Source: Nitrospirales bacterium
Lineage (GTDB): Bacteria; Nitrospirota; Nitrospiria; Nitrospirales; UBA8639
NCBI GenBank assembly: GCA_022825885.1
Contig: JAJDVY010000041.1
Coordinates: forward strand, 22,330-86,329
Direction: 5' to 3'
DNA: 64,000 nucleotides
Made by a program: the position numbers and the translations under genes. Positions 46,871 through 55,792 of the stretch are shown in pieces (positions within the stretch are counted from its first letter, which is position 1; every line of letters begins with the position of its first letter). The notes under the pieces are model-generated. The model was not told the DNA's origin. It worked only from the letters and a program-made list of their open reading frames with translations, and searched no databases.

Positions 46871-48961
46871 ATGACACATTCTCAATCTATTCGAAACATT
46901 GTGGTGACGTCGTATGTCGGTGCCGGAAAAACTTCGCTCGTCGAGGCCCTGCTGTTTTCCGCAGGTGTAACGTCAGCAATGGGAATGACTGCCAACGGGA
47001 ATACCGTGGCCGATTTCGAGGCGGAAGAGATTCAACACCACCATTCCATGAGTACGGCCCTCCTTCAGTATGAACACAAAGGCACGTTCCTGAATCTGCT
47101 CGACACCCCCGGTTCACTTGATTTCTTTGCTGATACCAAAAATACGATCCACGTGGCAGACGGCGCGGTATTGGTCGTCGGCACTTCGGGTATACGCTCG
47201 GAATTGGACCGGGTCTGGGAATACATTCAAACGCGCGAATTGCCGTGTCTTATCTTTATCAACGAATTGGATAAGGAGCGGGCAAAGTTCGACTCCGCAT
47301 TGGCGGAGATTCAGGAAGCACTTGAAACCAAGTGCCTGCCGATAGCCTATCCGATCGGGGAAGAAGCAAATCTTCGCGGTGTGGTGGACCTGGTAACACA
47401 AAAGGCCGTGATTCCCGTTCCCAATAGTTATAAGGTGCAAGAAGAAGACATTCCCGCTGACCTGAAAGAGAACGTTGCCGGGTTGCGGAAACAATTGGTC
47501 GAAACCGTGGCCGAAACCAATGACGACCTGGTGGAGAAATATTTGAATGAAGGGGACCTGGCGCAAGAAGACGTCCTGCAAGGGTTGATCCTGGGCGCGA
47601 AAGCGCGTCAATTCATTCCGGTCTTGTGCGGTTCGGCGCTTCTGAATCTTGGCACGACGGTGCTGCAGAATGCCATTATTCAATGCCTGCCTTCTCCCGA
47701 AGACCGGGCTAAAACCGTTCCATCGGTCGGGACTCATCCCCAAACGAGCGAAGAAATCGTGCGGCCCATGGATGCCAAAGAACCGTTTTCCGGCTACGTG
47801 TTCAAGACGACCATCGATCCCTTTATGGGCCGGCTGACGTATCTCAAGGTCTGTTCGGGCGTGCTCGAAGCCGATTCAACCTTTTTCAATTCCGTGAGGA
47901 ACGTCAAAGAAAAAGGAGGGCATTTGTATTACATGCAAGGCAAGAAGAGCACGCAGACGCAACAGGCCGAGGCCGGAGAGATCGTGGTGATGGGTAAATT
48001 AAAGGAAACCCAGACGGGCGACACGATTTGTACGGACAAGGCACCGGTGGTCTTTCCGGCGGTGCCGCTCCGCCGGCCCGTAATGTCATTTGCGCTGGAA
48101 CCGAAATCCAAGGGGGACATCGATAAAGTCAGCCTGGGTCTCCACAAGCTGGTCGAAGAAGACGCATCATTGGAATTTATCCGGAATGACGAGACTAAGG
48201 AGATGTTGTTGAGTGGAGTTGGGCAGACGCATATCGAACTGACCTTGGAAAAACTCCGCCGCAAATACGGAGTAGACGTCAACCTGCATACCCCGAAAGT
48301 CGCCTATCGTGAGACTATTCAAAAAATGGCCCAAGCCCAGGGAAAATACAAAAAGCAAACGGGTGGTCACGGGCAATACGGCGACTGCTGGCTTCAGATC
48401 GACCCGTTGCCGCGCAACGGGGGATTCGAATTTCTCAATAAAATCGTTGGCGGCGTCATCCCACGGAATTTCATCCCCGCAGTGGAGAAGGGCGTGGTTG
48501 AGGCAATGCACGAAGGGATTCTCGCCGGCTTTCCGGTTGTGGACGTACAAGTGACGGTCTACGACGGGTCCCATCATCCGGTTGACTCGTCGGAAATGGC
48601 CTTCAAGGTCGCGGCCTCGATGGGATTCAAAAAAGCCATGGAATCGGCACAGCCCGTGCTTCTCGAACCCATCATGAACGTCGAAGTGACGGCACCGGAC
48701 GACATGGTGGGTACGGTGATCGGCGACCTGAACAGCCGGCGCGGCCGCATCCTGGGAATGGATGCCAAGGGTCACAATCAAATCGTCAAAGCCGTGGTCC
48801 CGCTGGCTGAAATCCTGAAGTACGCACCCGTCCTGACCTCCATCACTGCGGGGAAGGGCTCCTATGCCATGGAATTTTCCGGCTATGAGCAAGCCCCCCG
48901 TGAAGTCGTCAATAAAGTCGTCGAAGAGCACAAAGCCGAGAAGACAGCTGCTTCGTCCTAG
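46871..48961 (+). CDS. fusA: Elongation factor G type II (EF-G2-like GTPase)
   Basis: A 696-residue translational GTPase. G1 is YVGAGKTSL, G3 is DTPGSLDF and G4 is NELDK. In EF-G proper, the G3 motif is DTPGH and His is catalytic; here Ser replaces it. This feature and the G1 variant are typical of the EF-G2 subfamily, whose role in translocation or ribosome rescue is unclear. Domains II-V are intact (KKQTGGHGQYGD, RRGRILGM). ATG 46871 has GGGAGGG upstream; an in-frame ATG at 46829 adds 14 residues. No rpsL, rpsG or tuf is nearby, so it is not the main EF-G locus. Confidence 0.88.
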   Translation: MTHSQSIRNIVVTSYVGAGKTSLVEALLFSAGVTSAMGMTANGNTVADFEAEEIQHHHSMSTALLQYEHKGTFLNLLDTPGSLDFFADTKNTIHVADGAVLVVGTSGIRSELDRVWEYIQTRELPCLIFINELDKERAKFDSALAEIQEALETKCLPIAYPIGEEANLRGVVDLVTQKAVIPVPNSYKVQEEDIPADLKENVAGLRKQLVETVAETNDDLVEKYLNEGDLAQEDVLQGLILGAKARQFIPVLCGSALLNLGTTVLQNAIIQCLPSPEDRAKTVPSVGTHPQTSEEIVRPMDAKEPFSGYVFKTTIDPFMGRLTYLKVCSGVLEADSTFFNSVRNVKEKGGHLYYMQGKKSTQTQQAEAGEIVVMGKLKETQTGDTICTDKAPVVFPAVPLRRPVMSFALEPKSKGDIDKVSLGLHKLVEEDASLEFIRNDETKEMLLSGVGQTHIELTLEKLRRKYGVDVNLHTPKVAYRETIQKMAQAQGKYKKQTGGHGQYGDCWLQIDPLPRNGGFEFLNKIVGGVIPRNFIPAVEKGVVEAMHEGILAGFPVVDVQVTVYDGSHHPVDSSEMAFKVAASMGFKKAMESAQPVLLEPIMNVEVTAPDDMVGTVIGDLNSRRGRILGMDAKGHNQIVKAVVPLAEILKYAPVLTSITAGKGSYAMEFSGYEQAPREVVNKVVEEHKAEKTAASS

Positions 48962-48969
48962 CAAAATCT

Positions 48970-48990
48970 CCTCTCCCTTGATGGGAGAGG
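48970..48990 (+). terminator. Hairpin after EF-G2
   Basis: 8-bp stem CCTCTCCC/GGGAGAGG with loop TTGAT, 9 bp after the fusA stop. Similar CTCTCCC-TTGAT-GGGAGAG palindromes occur widely in bacterial genomes as repeats or terminators. No T-tract follows. Confidence 0.4.
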
Positions 48991-49021
48991 ATTCAGGTGA
49001 GGGTGAAGGAGAGAGTCGATT

Positions 49022-49555
49022 GTGTCATTGTTGAAAATTGCCAGGTTGGGGCACCCGAAAATTCGCCAGGAAGCGGAACCTGTTTCTGCAGAAGAAATGC
49101 ATTCGGAGGCAATCCAGCGACTTATTGACGACATGATTGAAACCATGCGCGACGCCCACGGCGTGGGCATCGCCGCGCCTCAGGTTCACGTGTCCAAGCG
49201 GATCATCGCGATCGAAGTCTCACCGGAGAACCCGCGGTATCCGAACCAGCCGGCCGTTCCACTCATGGTCTTGTTCAATCCCACGATCACGACGCACGCG
49301 GAGACCACGCTGGAAGGATGGGAAGGATGTTTGAGCGTGCCGGATTTACGCGGGCGTGTGCCGCGCTGGACGAAGGTAAACATCCGTGCCGCTGACCGTC
49401 GGGGCCAAGCCGTCCAATTGGACGCCGAAGGTTTTTTTGCCCGCGTTATCCAGCATGAAGTGGATCATTTGCATGGCCGGGTTTTTTTGGATCGATTGCC
49501 GGACTTGAGCACACTCACGAATCTGCGAGAATATGAACAATTCTGGAAACACTGA
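49022..49555 (+). CDS. def: Peptide deformylase
   Basis: A 177-residue metalloprotease that removes N-formyl from new proteins. Three motifs are intact: GVGIAAPQ, EGCLSVPDLRG (Cys metal ligand) and QHEVDHLHG (two His ligands and catalytic Glu). It begins with GTG after AAGGAGAGAG. It lies 60 bp after EF-G2, which is not its usual partner (fmt). Length is normal. Confidence 0.95.
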   Translation: MSLLKIARLGHPKIRQEAEPVSAEEMHSEAIQRLIDDMIETMRDAHGVGIAAPQVHVSKRIIAIEVSPENPRYPNQPAVPLMVLFNPTITTHAETTLEGWEGCLSVPDLRGRVPRWTKVNIRAADRRGQAVQLDAEGFFARVIQHEVDHLHGRVFLDRLPDLSTLTNLREYEQFWKH

Positions 49556-49562
49556 AGGGTTA

Positions 49563-49586
49563 GGCCAAGCCGATCCGCTCTTGGCC
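49563..49586. terminator. Palindrome between def and nirK
   Basis: Perfect 7-bp arms GGCCAAG / CTTGGCC with a 10-nt loop between convergent def and nirK. There is no T-tract on either strand, so function as a terminator is only possible. Confidence 0.35.
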
Positions 49587-49594
49587 AGGACGGC

Positions 49595-50599
49595 TTATTC
49601 AAGGCCCTTGTAGATGGCCGGGTTCTCTTTCCCTTCCACTTTCAGCAGACCGAGCGCCCCTTTCTCGATACGGAAGATCGAGTGATCCACCGAGATGTAC
49701 GTGCCCGGCACTTCGACGACAAATTCCGCAATGGAAGATCCCGCAGCCGGTACCAGCGTGGTCTGCACGTTTTCCATGGGTGGCGTCGTGAGCGAACCTT
49801 CACTCCAGACCTTGTCGAAAATTTCGCCAATGATGTGCCACGACGCCACCAGGTTGGGTCCGGCATTGCCGAAAAAGATCCGTATCTTGTCGCCGACTTT
49901 GGCCGTGAGCGGATTCTTCACCAGAGAACCGGCCATGCCGTTATACACCACGTAAGTCGGGTGTTCAGCCGATCCTTTTTTGTGATCGAACTCCAGGATG
50001 CCGTCTTTACCTTCCTTGGTATAGAAATCGCTTTGGAGGACGTAAAATTCCTTGTCCACGGGCGGCAAGCCGCCTTCCGGTTCCACCAGGATCATGCCAT
50101 ACATGCCGTTGGCAATGTGGGCCGGAATCGACGGTGAGGCGGTGGCGCAATGGTACACGTAGAGGCCGGGATTTATTGCTTTGAAACTCAGCCCTGTTTT
50201 TTCCCCGGGTTCGGCATTCAGCTTCGCGGCACCGCCACCCGGTCCGTTGACTGCGTGGAAGTCGATATTGTGACTTTCGCTGTTGTCCTTGCTGTTGGTT
50301 AAATGGATCTGCACCGTATCACCAACCCGGACCCTGATCATGGGACCCGGCACCGTTCCGTTGAAGCTCCAGAATTTATATTGCTTCCCTTCGGCGATCG
50401 TGCCGACGTATTCCTTGGCTTCCATTTCAACCACAACCGTTGCCGGCTTGGTACGAGTAATGGGAGGAGGAACGTTCGGGGCCGTTGAAAGCGTAGCCTT
50501 GATGGTGTCAGCAGATGCCGTGGTCGGAGACCAAAGCAGGCACAGGGCGATAATTCCTGTGCTGCAACGCCCTGCTTTGCGAGAACATTCTCTTTGCAT
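49595..50599 (-). CDS. nirK: Copper-containing nitrite reductase NirK
   Basis: A 334-residue secreted two-cupredoxin enzyme reducing nitrite to NO. A signal peptide covers about residues 10-30 (ASA-DT). All copper ligands are present: type-1 His110, Cys151, His161, Met166; type-2 His115, His150, His306. Catalytic Asp113 and His255 are also seen (SHNIDFHAV, YHCATASPSIPAHIANGMYG, ASWHIIGE, VDHSIF). It has no extra C-terminal cytochrome domain. No nor, nos or NnrR/NsrR gene neighbours it. Nitrospira-type nitrite oxidisers often carry NirK; its role there is debated. Confidence 0.95.
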   Translation of the reverse strand: MQRECSRKAGRCSTGIIALCLLWSPTTASADTIKATLSTAPNVPPPITRTKPATVVVEMEAKEYVGTIAEGKQYKFWSFNGTVPGPMIRVRVGDTVQIHLTNSKDNSESHNIDFHAVNGPGGGAAKLNAEPGEKTGLSFKAINPGLYVYHCATASPSIPAHIANGMYGMILVEPEGGLPPVDKEFYVLQSDFYTKEGKDGILEFDHKKGSAEHPTYVVYNGMAGSLVKNPLTAKVGDKIRIFFGNAGPNLVASWHIIGEIFDKVWSEGSLTTPPMENVQTTLVPAAGSSIAEFVVEVPGTYISVDHSIFRIEKGALGLLKVEGKENPAIYKGLE

Positions 50600-50831
50600 T
50601 ATTCAACCTCCTTTTGTGTGACGGTTTTGTCTCGTTCCTTCAACAAGACGAACTGGCGTTCTCCTTACCCGGATGTGCCGTTTTTACGTGTGTCGATCAG
50701 AAGGGAAAGAAAGAACGAAGATGGTTTTCAGGAAATTGACTCGGAAAGGTATGATATAATAGTCCATTCCAATATGGCAATCAGGTAGAGAAACGTACGG
50801 GGCAGAAAAAGAGTGCAATCAGGTTGACTTG

Positions 50832-51632
50832 ATGAAAATCATCCGGTTTCAAGACCTTGCAGGCGACGTTCACTATGGCGAATGGATAAAGGAGTGGTCA
50901 GCCCTGCTTCTCAAAAAAACGGTGGATGAGAAGTACGCGGTCTCCGATGAGGTCGTGGCGATTGACAAACTCCTCGCTCCCGTCGAACCGACGAGCATTC
51001 TGGGCGTGGGCTTGAATTACCGCCGGCACGCGGAAGAAATGGGCGCGGGCCTTCCTGAATGCCCCGTGCTGTTTCTCAAGGGGGTGAATGCGCTGACCGA
51101 TCCCGGTTCCCCCATCGTCATTCCCAAGGTCGCTCCGGAGCAAGTCGATTGCGAAGGTGAATTGGCGGTAGTCATCGGAAAACCCGGGAAGAACATTGCA
51201 CGACATCAGGCCTTCGAACACGTGCTGGGATACACGTGTGCAAACGACGTCAGTGCGCGGCGCTGGCAAAAAGAGGGCGGGGGGAAGCAGTGGTGCCGCG
51301 GAAAATCGTTCGATACGTTCTGTCCTCTCGGTCCCTGCCTGGTCACGCCCGATGAAATTCCGAATCCCAATACCCTCAGGATCAAAACCACGGTCAATGA
51401 CGAAATTGTGCAGGATTCGACCACCGCGGACATGATATTCGACGTCCCCTCCCTGATCAGTTTCTTGAGTGAAGGGACGACGTTGTTGACGGGGACGGTT
51501 ATCCTGACGGGGACGCCGTCAGGCGTTGGGTTTGCACGAAACCCGCCGGTCTTTCTCCAAAAAGGGGACCGGGTTGCCATTGAAATCGAACGAATCGGCA
51601 CGCTTGTCAATCCCGTGTCCGAGGAAGCGTGA
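50832..51632 (+). CDS. Fumarylacetoacetate hydrolase (FAH) family protein
   Basis: A 266-residue FAH-family enzyme. The metal-binding carboxylates are in DCEGELAVVIG and in YTCANDVSARRWQ, and the loop VILTGTPSGVGFARNPPVFL is typical. Family members are acylpyruvases, oxaloacetate decarboxylases or hydratases/isomerases; the substrate cannot be stated. ATG 50832; a TTG three bases earlier is in frame. A TATAAT at 50755-50760 in the 232-bp divergent gap from nirK could serve a promoter. A MITE copy follows the gene. Confidence 0.85.
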   Translation: MKIIRFQDLAGDVHYGEWIKEWSALLLKKTVDEKYAVSDEVVAIDKLLAPVEPTSILGVGLNYRRHAEEMGAGLPECPVLFLKGVNALTDPGSPIVIPKVAPEQVDCEGELAVVIGKPGKNIARHQAFEHVLGYTCANDVSARRWQKEGGGKQWCRGKSFDTFCPLGPCLVTPDEIPNPNTLRIKTTVNDEIVQDSTTADMIFDVPSLISFLSEGTTLLTGTVILTGTPSGVGFARNPPVFLQKGDRVAIEIERIGTLVNPVSEEA

Positions 51633-51676
51633 AATGCAGTGGCGCATACCATTATCCCATTTCTTTTTTCTCTTTC

Positions 51677-51745
51677 TGTCATTCGCCTTGGCTTTTTCGT
51701 TGATGAAGAGAAAGACACGGGATTCCTGCTTCCGCAGGAATGACA
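51677..51745. repeat. MITE/REP-like element, copy 3 (short)
   Basis: A 69-bp element bounded by TGTCATTC and GGAATGACA. The right end includes a GGATTCCTGCTTCCGCAGGA-type palindrome. It is shorter than copies 1 and 2, perhaps internally deleted. It is between the FAH gene and ampG. Confidence 0.6.
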
Positions 51746-51785
51746 ATTCAGATGTTGTGAGCAGCTTTAACTCATAAGTGAACCC

Positions 51786-53339
51786 TTACGACCGATCCGT
51801 TCGTGGTGGGTTCAAATAATGGCCCGCTTGCCAGACGAGGATGAGGACGGGCAGCCCCAGCAAGGCGGTCAATTTAAAAAAGCGTGAATAGCCCAGGCTG
51901 TCCACGATGGTGCCGGAATAGCCTCCCAGGATTTTGGGGAATAAGGTCATGAGCGAACTGAAAATAGCATATTGCATGGCGGTGAACCGGATATCGGTGA
52001 GGCTGGAGAGAAAGGCGACAAAGGCGGCGCTGGCCAATCCCGCTGACAGGTTATCGACGGAAATCACCAGGTAGAGCATGCCAAGGTTGTGTCCCGCGGC
52101 GGCCAATGCGATAAACAGGAGGTTCGTGGCTGCGGACAATAGGGCTCCCAGCAGGAGGATGCGGATCACGCCGTGCCGGACGGATAGGAGACCGCCCAGA
52201 AATCCGCCGGCAATGGTCATGAACAGCCCGAAAGTTTTCACGACACCGGCGATTTCCGGCTTGGTGAATCCCACGTCCTGATAGAACACGTTGGCGATGA
52301 CACCCAACACAATGTCGGAAATCCTGTAGACCCCGACCAGCAACAACAGCAGGAGAGCGGCTTTCAGTCCGTATCGCCCGAAGAAGTCTTTCAGCGGCGC
52401 GACGTAGGTGGCCTGTACCACGTCCCGGCTGACGACTCCGGCGTGAATCATCAGGACGGCGGACAGCCATGCCGTAGTCACGCCTATGCCCAGTCGCGCC
52501 GTTTCGGCCAGAAACCGCGCACCGGTTTCTGCACCGAGTACGGCGGTCAACGTGTTGCTGAGTGCGGCAGCCGGTTCGGAAGAAAAATGAAAAACGAAAA
52601 TGAATCCGGCGACGGCCACGATGAACAGGAACAGGAGCCGTGCATGATCCGCAGTCGACCGTGAAGGCGCGCGCTCGTCGCGGACGGTTGGTTCGGAAAT
52701 TATGAGCGTGGTGAGGACGCCCACCGACATCGCCCCGGCCATGACCAGATAGGCTTCCTGCCAGGCCTGATAGTGATAGTGACCTTTGGCCGACCCGAAG
52801 GCGCTGGCCAGGAACAGGGCTCCCGCTCCCGAGACCAGCATCCCGACGCGGTATCCCGCGATATACGTGGACGACATCAGGGCCTGGAGCGAGACGTCCG
52901 CGGATTCGATCCGGTAGGCATCAATGACAATATCCTGGGTCGCGGCTGAAAATCCCAGCAGCACGGCAATCAAGGCCATCGTGGCGAGATGTCCCTGGGC
53001 CGGGTCAACGAAGGCCATACCGGTTATCGCCGCAATAATGGATCCTTGCGCAAGCAGCATCCATCCTCGTCTCCGTCCCAATTTTGACGTCAGGAACGGG
53101 ACGGGTAGCGTGTCAACGAGCGGCGCCCAGACGAACTTGAATGAATAACCCAAGGCCGCCCAACTGAAGAAGGTGACGGCCGAACGCTCGACGCCGGCCT
53201 CGCGCAACCACAAAGAGAGTGAAGAAAAAATCAACAGGAGGGGAATCCCGGCGGAAAAACCGAGAAACAACATGGTGACGACTCGCGGATGGCCGAGTGC
53301 CTGCAAGGAATGTCGCCAGGAGTGCGAGATGGTCCGCAT
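51786..53339 (-). CDS. ampG: AmpG-like muropeptide transporter (MFS, PAT family)
   Basis: A 517-residue inner-membrane MFS permease with about twelve helices. AmpG-type stretches include GFSAGIPLLLIFSSLSLWL, LGYSFKFVWAPLVD and ATQDIVIDAYRIES. AmpG imports anhydromuropeptides for cell-wall recycling. The recycling genes (nagZ, amiD, ampD) are not adjacent. It is alone in its transcript. The divergent PRMT-like gene starts 160 bp away. The family match is clear; the substrate is inferred. Confidence 0.85.
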   Translation of the reverse strand: MRTISHSWRHSLQALGHPRVVTMLFLGFSAGIPLLLIFSSLSLWLREAGVERSAVTFFSWAALGYSFKFVWAPLVDTLPVPFLTSKLGRRRGWMLLAQGSIIAAITGMAFVDPAQGHLATMALIAVLLGFSAATQDIVIDAYRIESADVSLQALMSSTYIAGYRVGMLVSGAGALFLASAFGSAKGHYHYQAWQEAYLVMAGAMSVGVLTTLIISEPTVRDERAPSRSTADHARLLFLFIVAVAGFIFVFHFSSEPAAALSNTLTAVLGAETGARFLAETARLGIGVTTAWLSAVLMIHAGVVSRDVVQATYVAPLKDFFGRYGLKAALLLLLLVGVYRISDIVLGVIANVFYQDVGFTKPEIAGVVKTFGLFMTIAGGFLGGLLSVRHGVIRILLLGALLSAATNLLFIALAAAGHNLGMLYLVISVDNLSAGLASAAFVAFLSSLTDIRFTAMQYAIFSSLMTLFPKILGGYSGTIVDSLGYSRFFKLTALLGLPVLILVWQAGHYLNPPRTDRS

Positions 53340-53499
53340 TTTTCCGATAACCTGAAATGCCGGGGCAGGTTCAAATCAAGTCGAACGTCAAGGTCTTGCC
53401 CGGTAGTGTACCATGCTCTAGTATGAGACGTACCTCAAGAGAATGCGGGTGCGTGACGGGTCGCGTTGATGGGGGAGGCAGGCGTGGAGAAAGAGAGCG

Positions 53500-54441
53500 A
53501 TGACGAAGTATACGGACTTCATCAACTATCATCTGTCGATGTTGGTTGATGAGACGCGGACGGGTGCCTACAGTCAAGCGATTGCCAAGGTCGTAAAACC
53601 GGGCGACGTCGTGGTGGACGTGGGTTGCGGATCGGGCATTCTTTCGTTTTTTGCGTGTCGAGCCGGTGCCCGTCACGTGTATGCCGTAGAAAGCGAACCC
53701 GTGATCAATATTGCCGAACTCGTGGCGGCGAAAAACGGGGTTCGGGACCGGATCACGTTCTACAATGCTTCGTCTTTCAACGTGGAATTGCCCGAACCGG
53801 CGGACGTGATCGTTACGGAGACGATGGGCACGTTTGGATTTGAAGAAGGGATTCTCGGATCGCTGACCGATGCCCGGGATCGTTTCCTGAAAAAAGGCGG
53901 AAGACTCATCCCCCACGGCGTGGACCTGTTTCTCGTCCCCGTCGAACTGCCTCAATTTTACGAACACGTGGTCGACTTTTGGGTGAACCGATGTCAGGGA
54001 TTCGATTTTTCGCCCGTTCGGCATTTGACGGTGAACAACTTTCATCCGCTGAAATTGCATGAAGGCACGTTTCTTGGCGATCCCATGCGCGTGCAAGAAG
54101 TTGAATTCGGGAAAACCGCGCAGACGGAAGTGACGGCAGGCTTCTCCGTCCATGCCAGACGACAGGGTTGGTTTCACGGACTGGCGGGGTGGTTCAACGC
54201 CGAATTGATCCCTGGTCTTTCTATTTCCAATGGCCCCCGGGATAAAGCTTCGCATTGGGGGCTGGCCTTTTTCCCCATTGAGCGTCCCGTTTCCGTGGAC
54301 CGAGGCAATCGTATCGACGTGGAGATGTCCTCAGCGCGAAACGGGGAGTCCTGGCATTGGAACGTCGCGGTGAACGGGCTGCGGTTTGAACACTCCACCT
54401 CCAAAGGATCCCTGCCTTCCATTGCAGAAGAAACAGGATAA
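53500..54441 (+). CDS. Bacterial protein-arginine methyltransferase-like enzyme
   Basis: A 313-residue class I methyltransferase with PRMT hallmarks. The N-terminal helix reads HLSMLVDETRTGAYSQAI, like the PRMT motif ending in DxxRTxxY. The SAM site is VVVDVGCGSGILSFF with Glu64 in YAVES. The double-E loop is E107...E116 (TETMGTFGFEE) with the 9-residue spacing of PRMT1. The THW-like motif is SHWGLAFF near residue 250. It could methylate protein arginine; a non-protein substrate is also possible. PRMT-type enzymes are uncommon in bacteria. It starts with an agagagcg ribosome-like site. Confidence 0.75.
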   Translation: MTKYTDFINYHLSMLVDETRTGAYSQAIAKVVKPGDVVVDVGCGSGILSFFACRAGARHVYAVESEPVINIAELVAAKNGVRDRITFYNASSFNVELPEPADVIVTETMGTFGFEEGILGSLTDARDRFLKKGGRLIPHGVDLFLVPVELPQFYEHVVDFWVNRCQGFDFSPVRHLTVNNFHPLKLHEGTFLGDPMRVQEVEFGKTAQTEVTAGFSVHARRQGWFHGLAGWFNAELIPGLSISNGPRDKASHWGLAFFPIERPVSVDRGNRIDVEMSSARNGESWHWNVAVNGLRFEHSTSKGSLPSIAEETG

Positions 54442-54446
54442 ACGTG

Positions 54447-54470
54447 CCCGGTCCCGAAAAAGGGACGGGT
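54447..54470. terminator. Weak hairpin between PRMT-like and LysM genes
   Basis: CCCGGTCCC-GAAAAA-GGGACGGG forms an 8-bp stem with one bulged G, between convergent genes. No T-tract follows, so evidence is weak. Confidence 0.35.
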
Positions 54471-55132
54471 TACGGCTGACTGACGATTAACCGTTGACCG
54501 ATGGAAATGATATTGTCCGTCAGGTTGTTCCATCGCTTCAATTGCTCAACGGTCACGTCGTGCATACGCGAAATCCGATAGAGGGTGTCTCCCTTGATAA
54601 CGGTATAATAGGTTGGCGTCCCGACATCGGAGGACTGGTCCATGTCCAGGCCGGCGACGTCGGTTTTATCCGCATCCAGGTCTTTGAAGTCCGAATCATT
54701 AAACGAAAAATCATTCATCTCGAGTTCCGAGATTGAAGGGTCGGAGAAAAACATGTCCGGCGAGACGTCCGCATCGCTTGAAATGTCGGCCATCTCACTG
54801 GCTGAAGCCTGTTCCGACTGACGTCCGGCTTGTTCTCGAAGGGCGTCGCGTTCGGCGATCAGTTCACGGTTTTGGGATCCCAGGGATGCGATTTCCTGCT
54901 GTGCTTCTTGCAAACGGGTGTCGAGTTGGCCTGTTCGCTGTTCTTCTTGGGCCAACAAACGCTGGTAGTTCAGAGCCCGTGCCTTTTCTGCCTCATATTG
55001 GCCTGAACTGACACATCCTGCCATCAAGGCCGTGCCCATGAGGCAAAGGATTCCGACCGGAAGTGTCAATCTCGTTGAGAACCTATCCGGGTGCTGTTGG
55101 TATCGTGTTCCGGATTGAGGATTGAAGGTCAT
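54470..55132 (-). CDS. LysM-domain coiled-coil lipoprotein
   Basis: A 220-residue lipoprotein with lipobox LMAGC. It is followed by a coiled coil (YEAEKARALNYQRLLAQEEQ...), a long Asp/Ser-rich linker (about 110-170) and a C-terminal LysM (YTVIKGDTLYRISRMHDV). LysM binds peptidoglycan, so it likely tethers the outer membrane to the cell wall. Its N-terminal 85 residues resemble the gene at 55298, its tandem paralogue. Confidence 0.85.
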   Translation of the reverse strand: MTFNPQSGTRYQQHPDRFSTRLTLPVGILCLMGTALMAGCVSSGQYEAEKARALNYQRLLAQEEQRTGQLDTRLQEAQQEIASLGSQNRELIAERDALREQAGRQSEQASASEMADISSDADVSPDMFFSDPSISELEMNDFSFNDSDFKDLDADKTDVAGLDMDQSSDVGTPTYYTVIKGDTLYRISRMHDVTVEQLKRWNNLTDNIISIGQRLIVSQP

Positions 55133-55297
55133 CGCCAGACTCCCTTTTTGGTTTAATGTGTGGTGCGGAAAATATATCTGTTGATGGTGAGGTTGGAATA
55201 AAGCTGTTGACCATCAACGACTAGAATAAAAGGAGAGATCGGAAATGTCAAATTTCGGCGTGCCGGAAGTTTGTGAATTGGTCCGATGTTCTGACGG

Positions 55298-55792
55298 TTA
55301 TTGCGTTTCTCCGGTCTCAAGCATATTCGTCAGTTCTTCCTCGCTCAGAAAAGGATCGGAAAGTGATGGTTTGGAAAGCGGCGCGTCCTCGCCGGAGTCT
55401 TTTGAAAGGTCAGGGGAGGTGGGAACGGGTTCCTGGCCGGGTTGGCCTTGGTCTTTCAGGGCATTGAGTTCAGCGGTCAGGTCACGATTCTGCGATTCCA
55501 ATGACGTTACGTTATTCTGCGTTTCTTTCAATTGAGCGTTGAGTTCGTCAATGTCCTTGTTCTTTTGCTCCAATTGGGCCTTTAATGCGTCTGTGCGTTT
55601 TTCTTCTTGTGCCAACAGGCGTTGAAAGTTCAGGCCTCGAACTTTTTCCGCATCGAGTCTTTCGGAACTGACGCATCCCGCTGACAGCACGGTGCCTAAC
55701 AGACAGAGTAAGCCTGCGTGAAACATCCATCCGGTCGAGCGCGAGGAGGGCGCCGATTGGCATTGGACTTCGGACCGCGGTCTTGGAGACAT
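55298..55792 (-). CDS. Coiled-coil lipoprotein, LysM-less paralogue
   Basis: A 164-residue lipoprotein with lipobox LSAGC. It has a coiled coil (LDAEKVRGLNFQRLLAQEEKRTDALKAQL...) and an acidic Pro/Ser tail; LysM is missing. It is a tandem duplicate of the gene at 54470, sharing N-terminal sequence and upstream DNA. Function unknown; it may pair with the LysM copy. Confidence 0.72.
   Translation of the reverse strand: MSPRPRSEVQCQSAPSSRSTGWMFHAGLLCLLGTVLSAGCVSSERLDAEKVRGLNFQRLLAQEEKRTDALKAQLEQKNKDIDELNAQLKETQNNVTSLESQNRDLTAELNALKDQGQPGQEPVPTSPDLSKDSGEDAPLSKPSLSDPFLSEEELTNMLETGETQ

Noticed and set aside
48167..48964. 265-residue minus-strand frame opposite EF-G2
   Set aside because: Shadow of the strongly supported EF-G domains IV-V; no motif of its own.
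53371..54255. 294-residue minus-strand frame opposite the PRMT-like gene
   Set aside because: The plus-strand gene has clear PRMT motifs; this frame is His/Arg-rich shadow coding.
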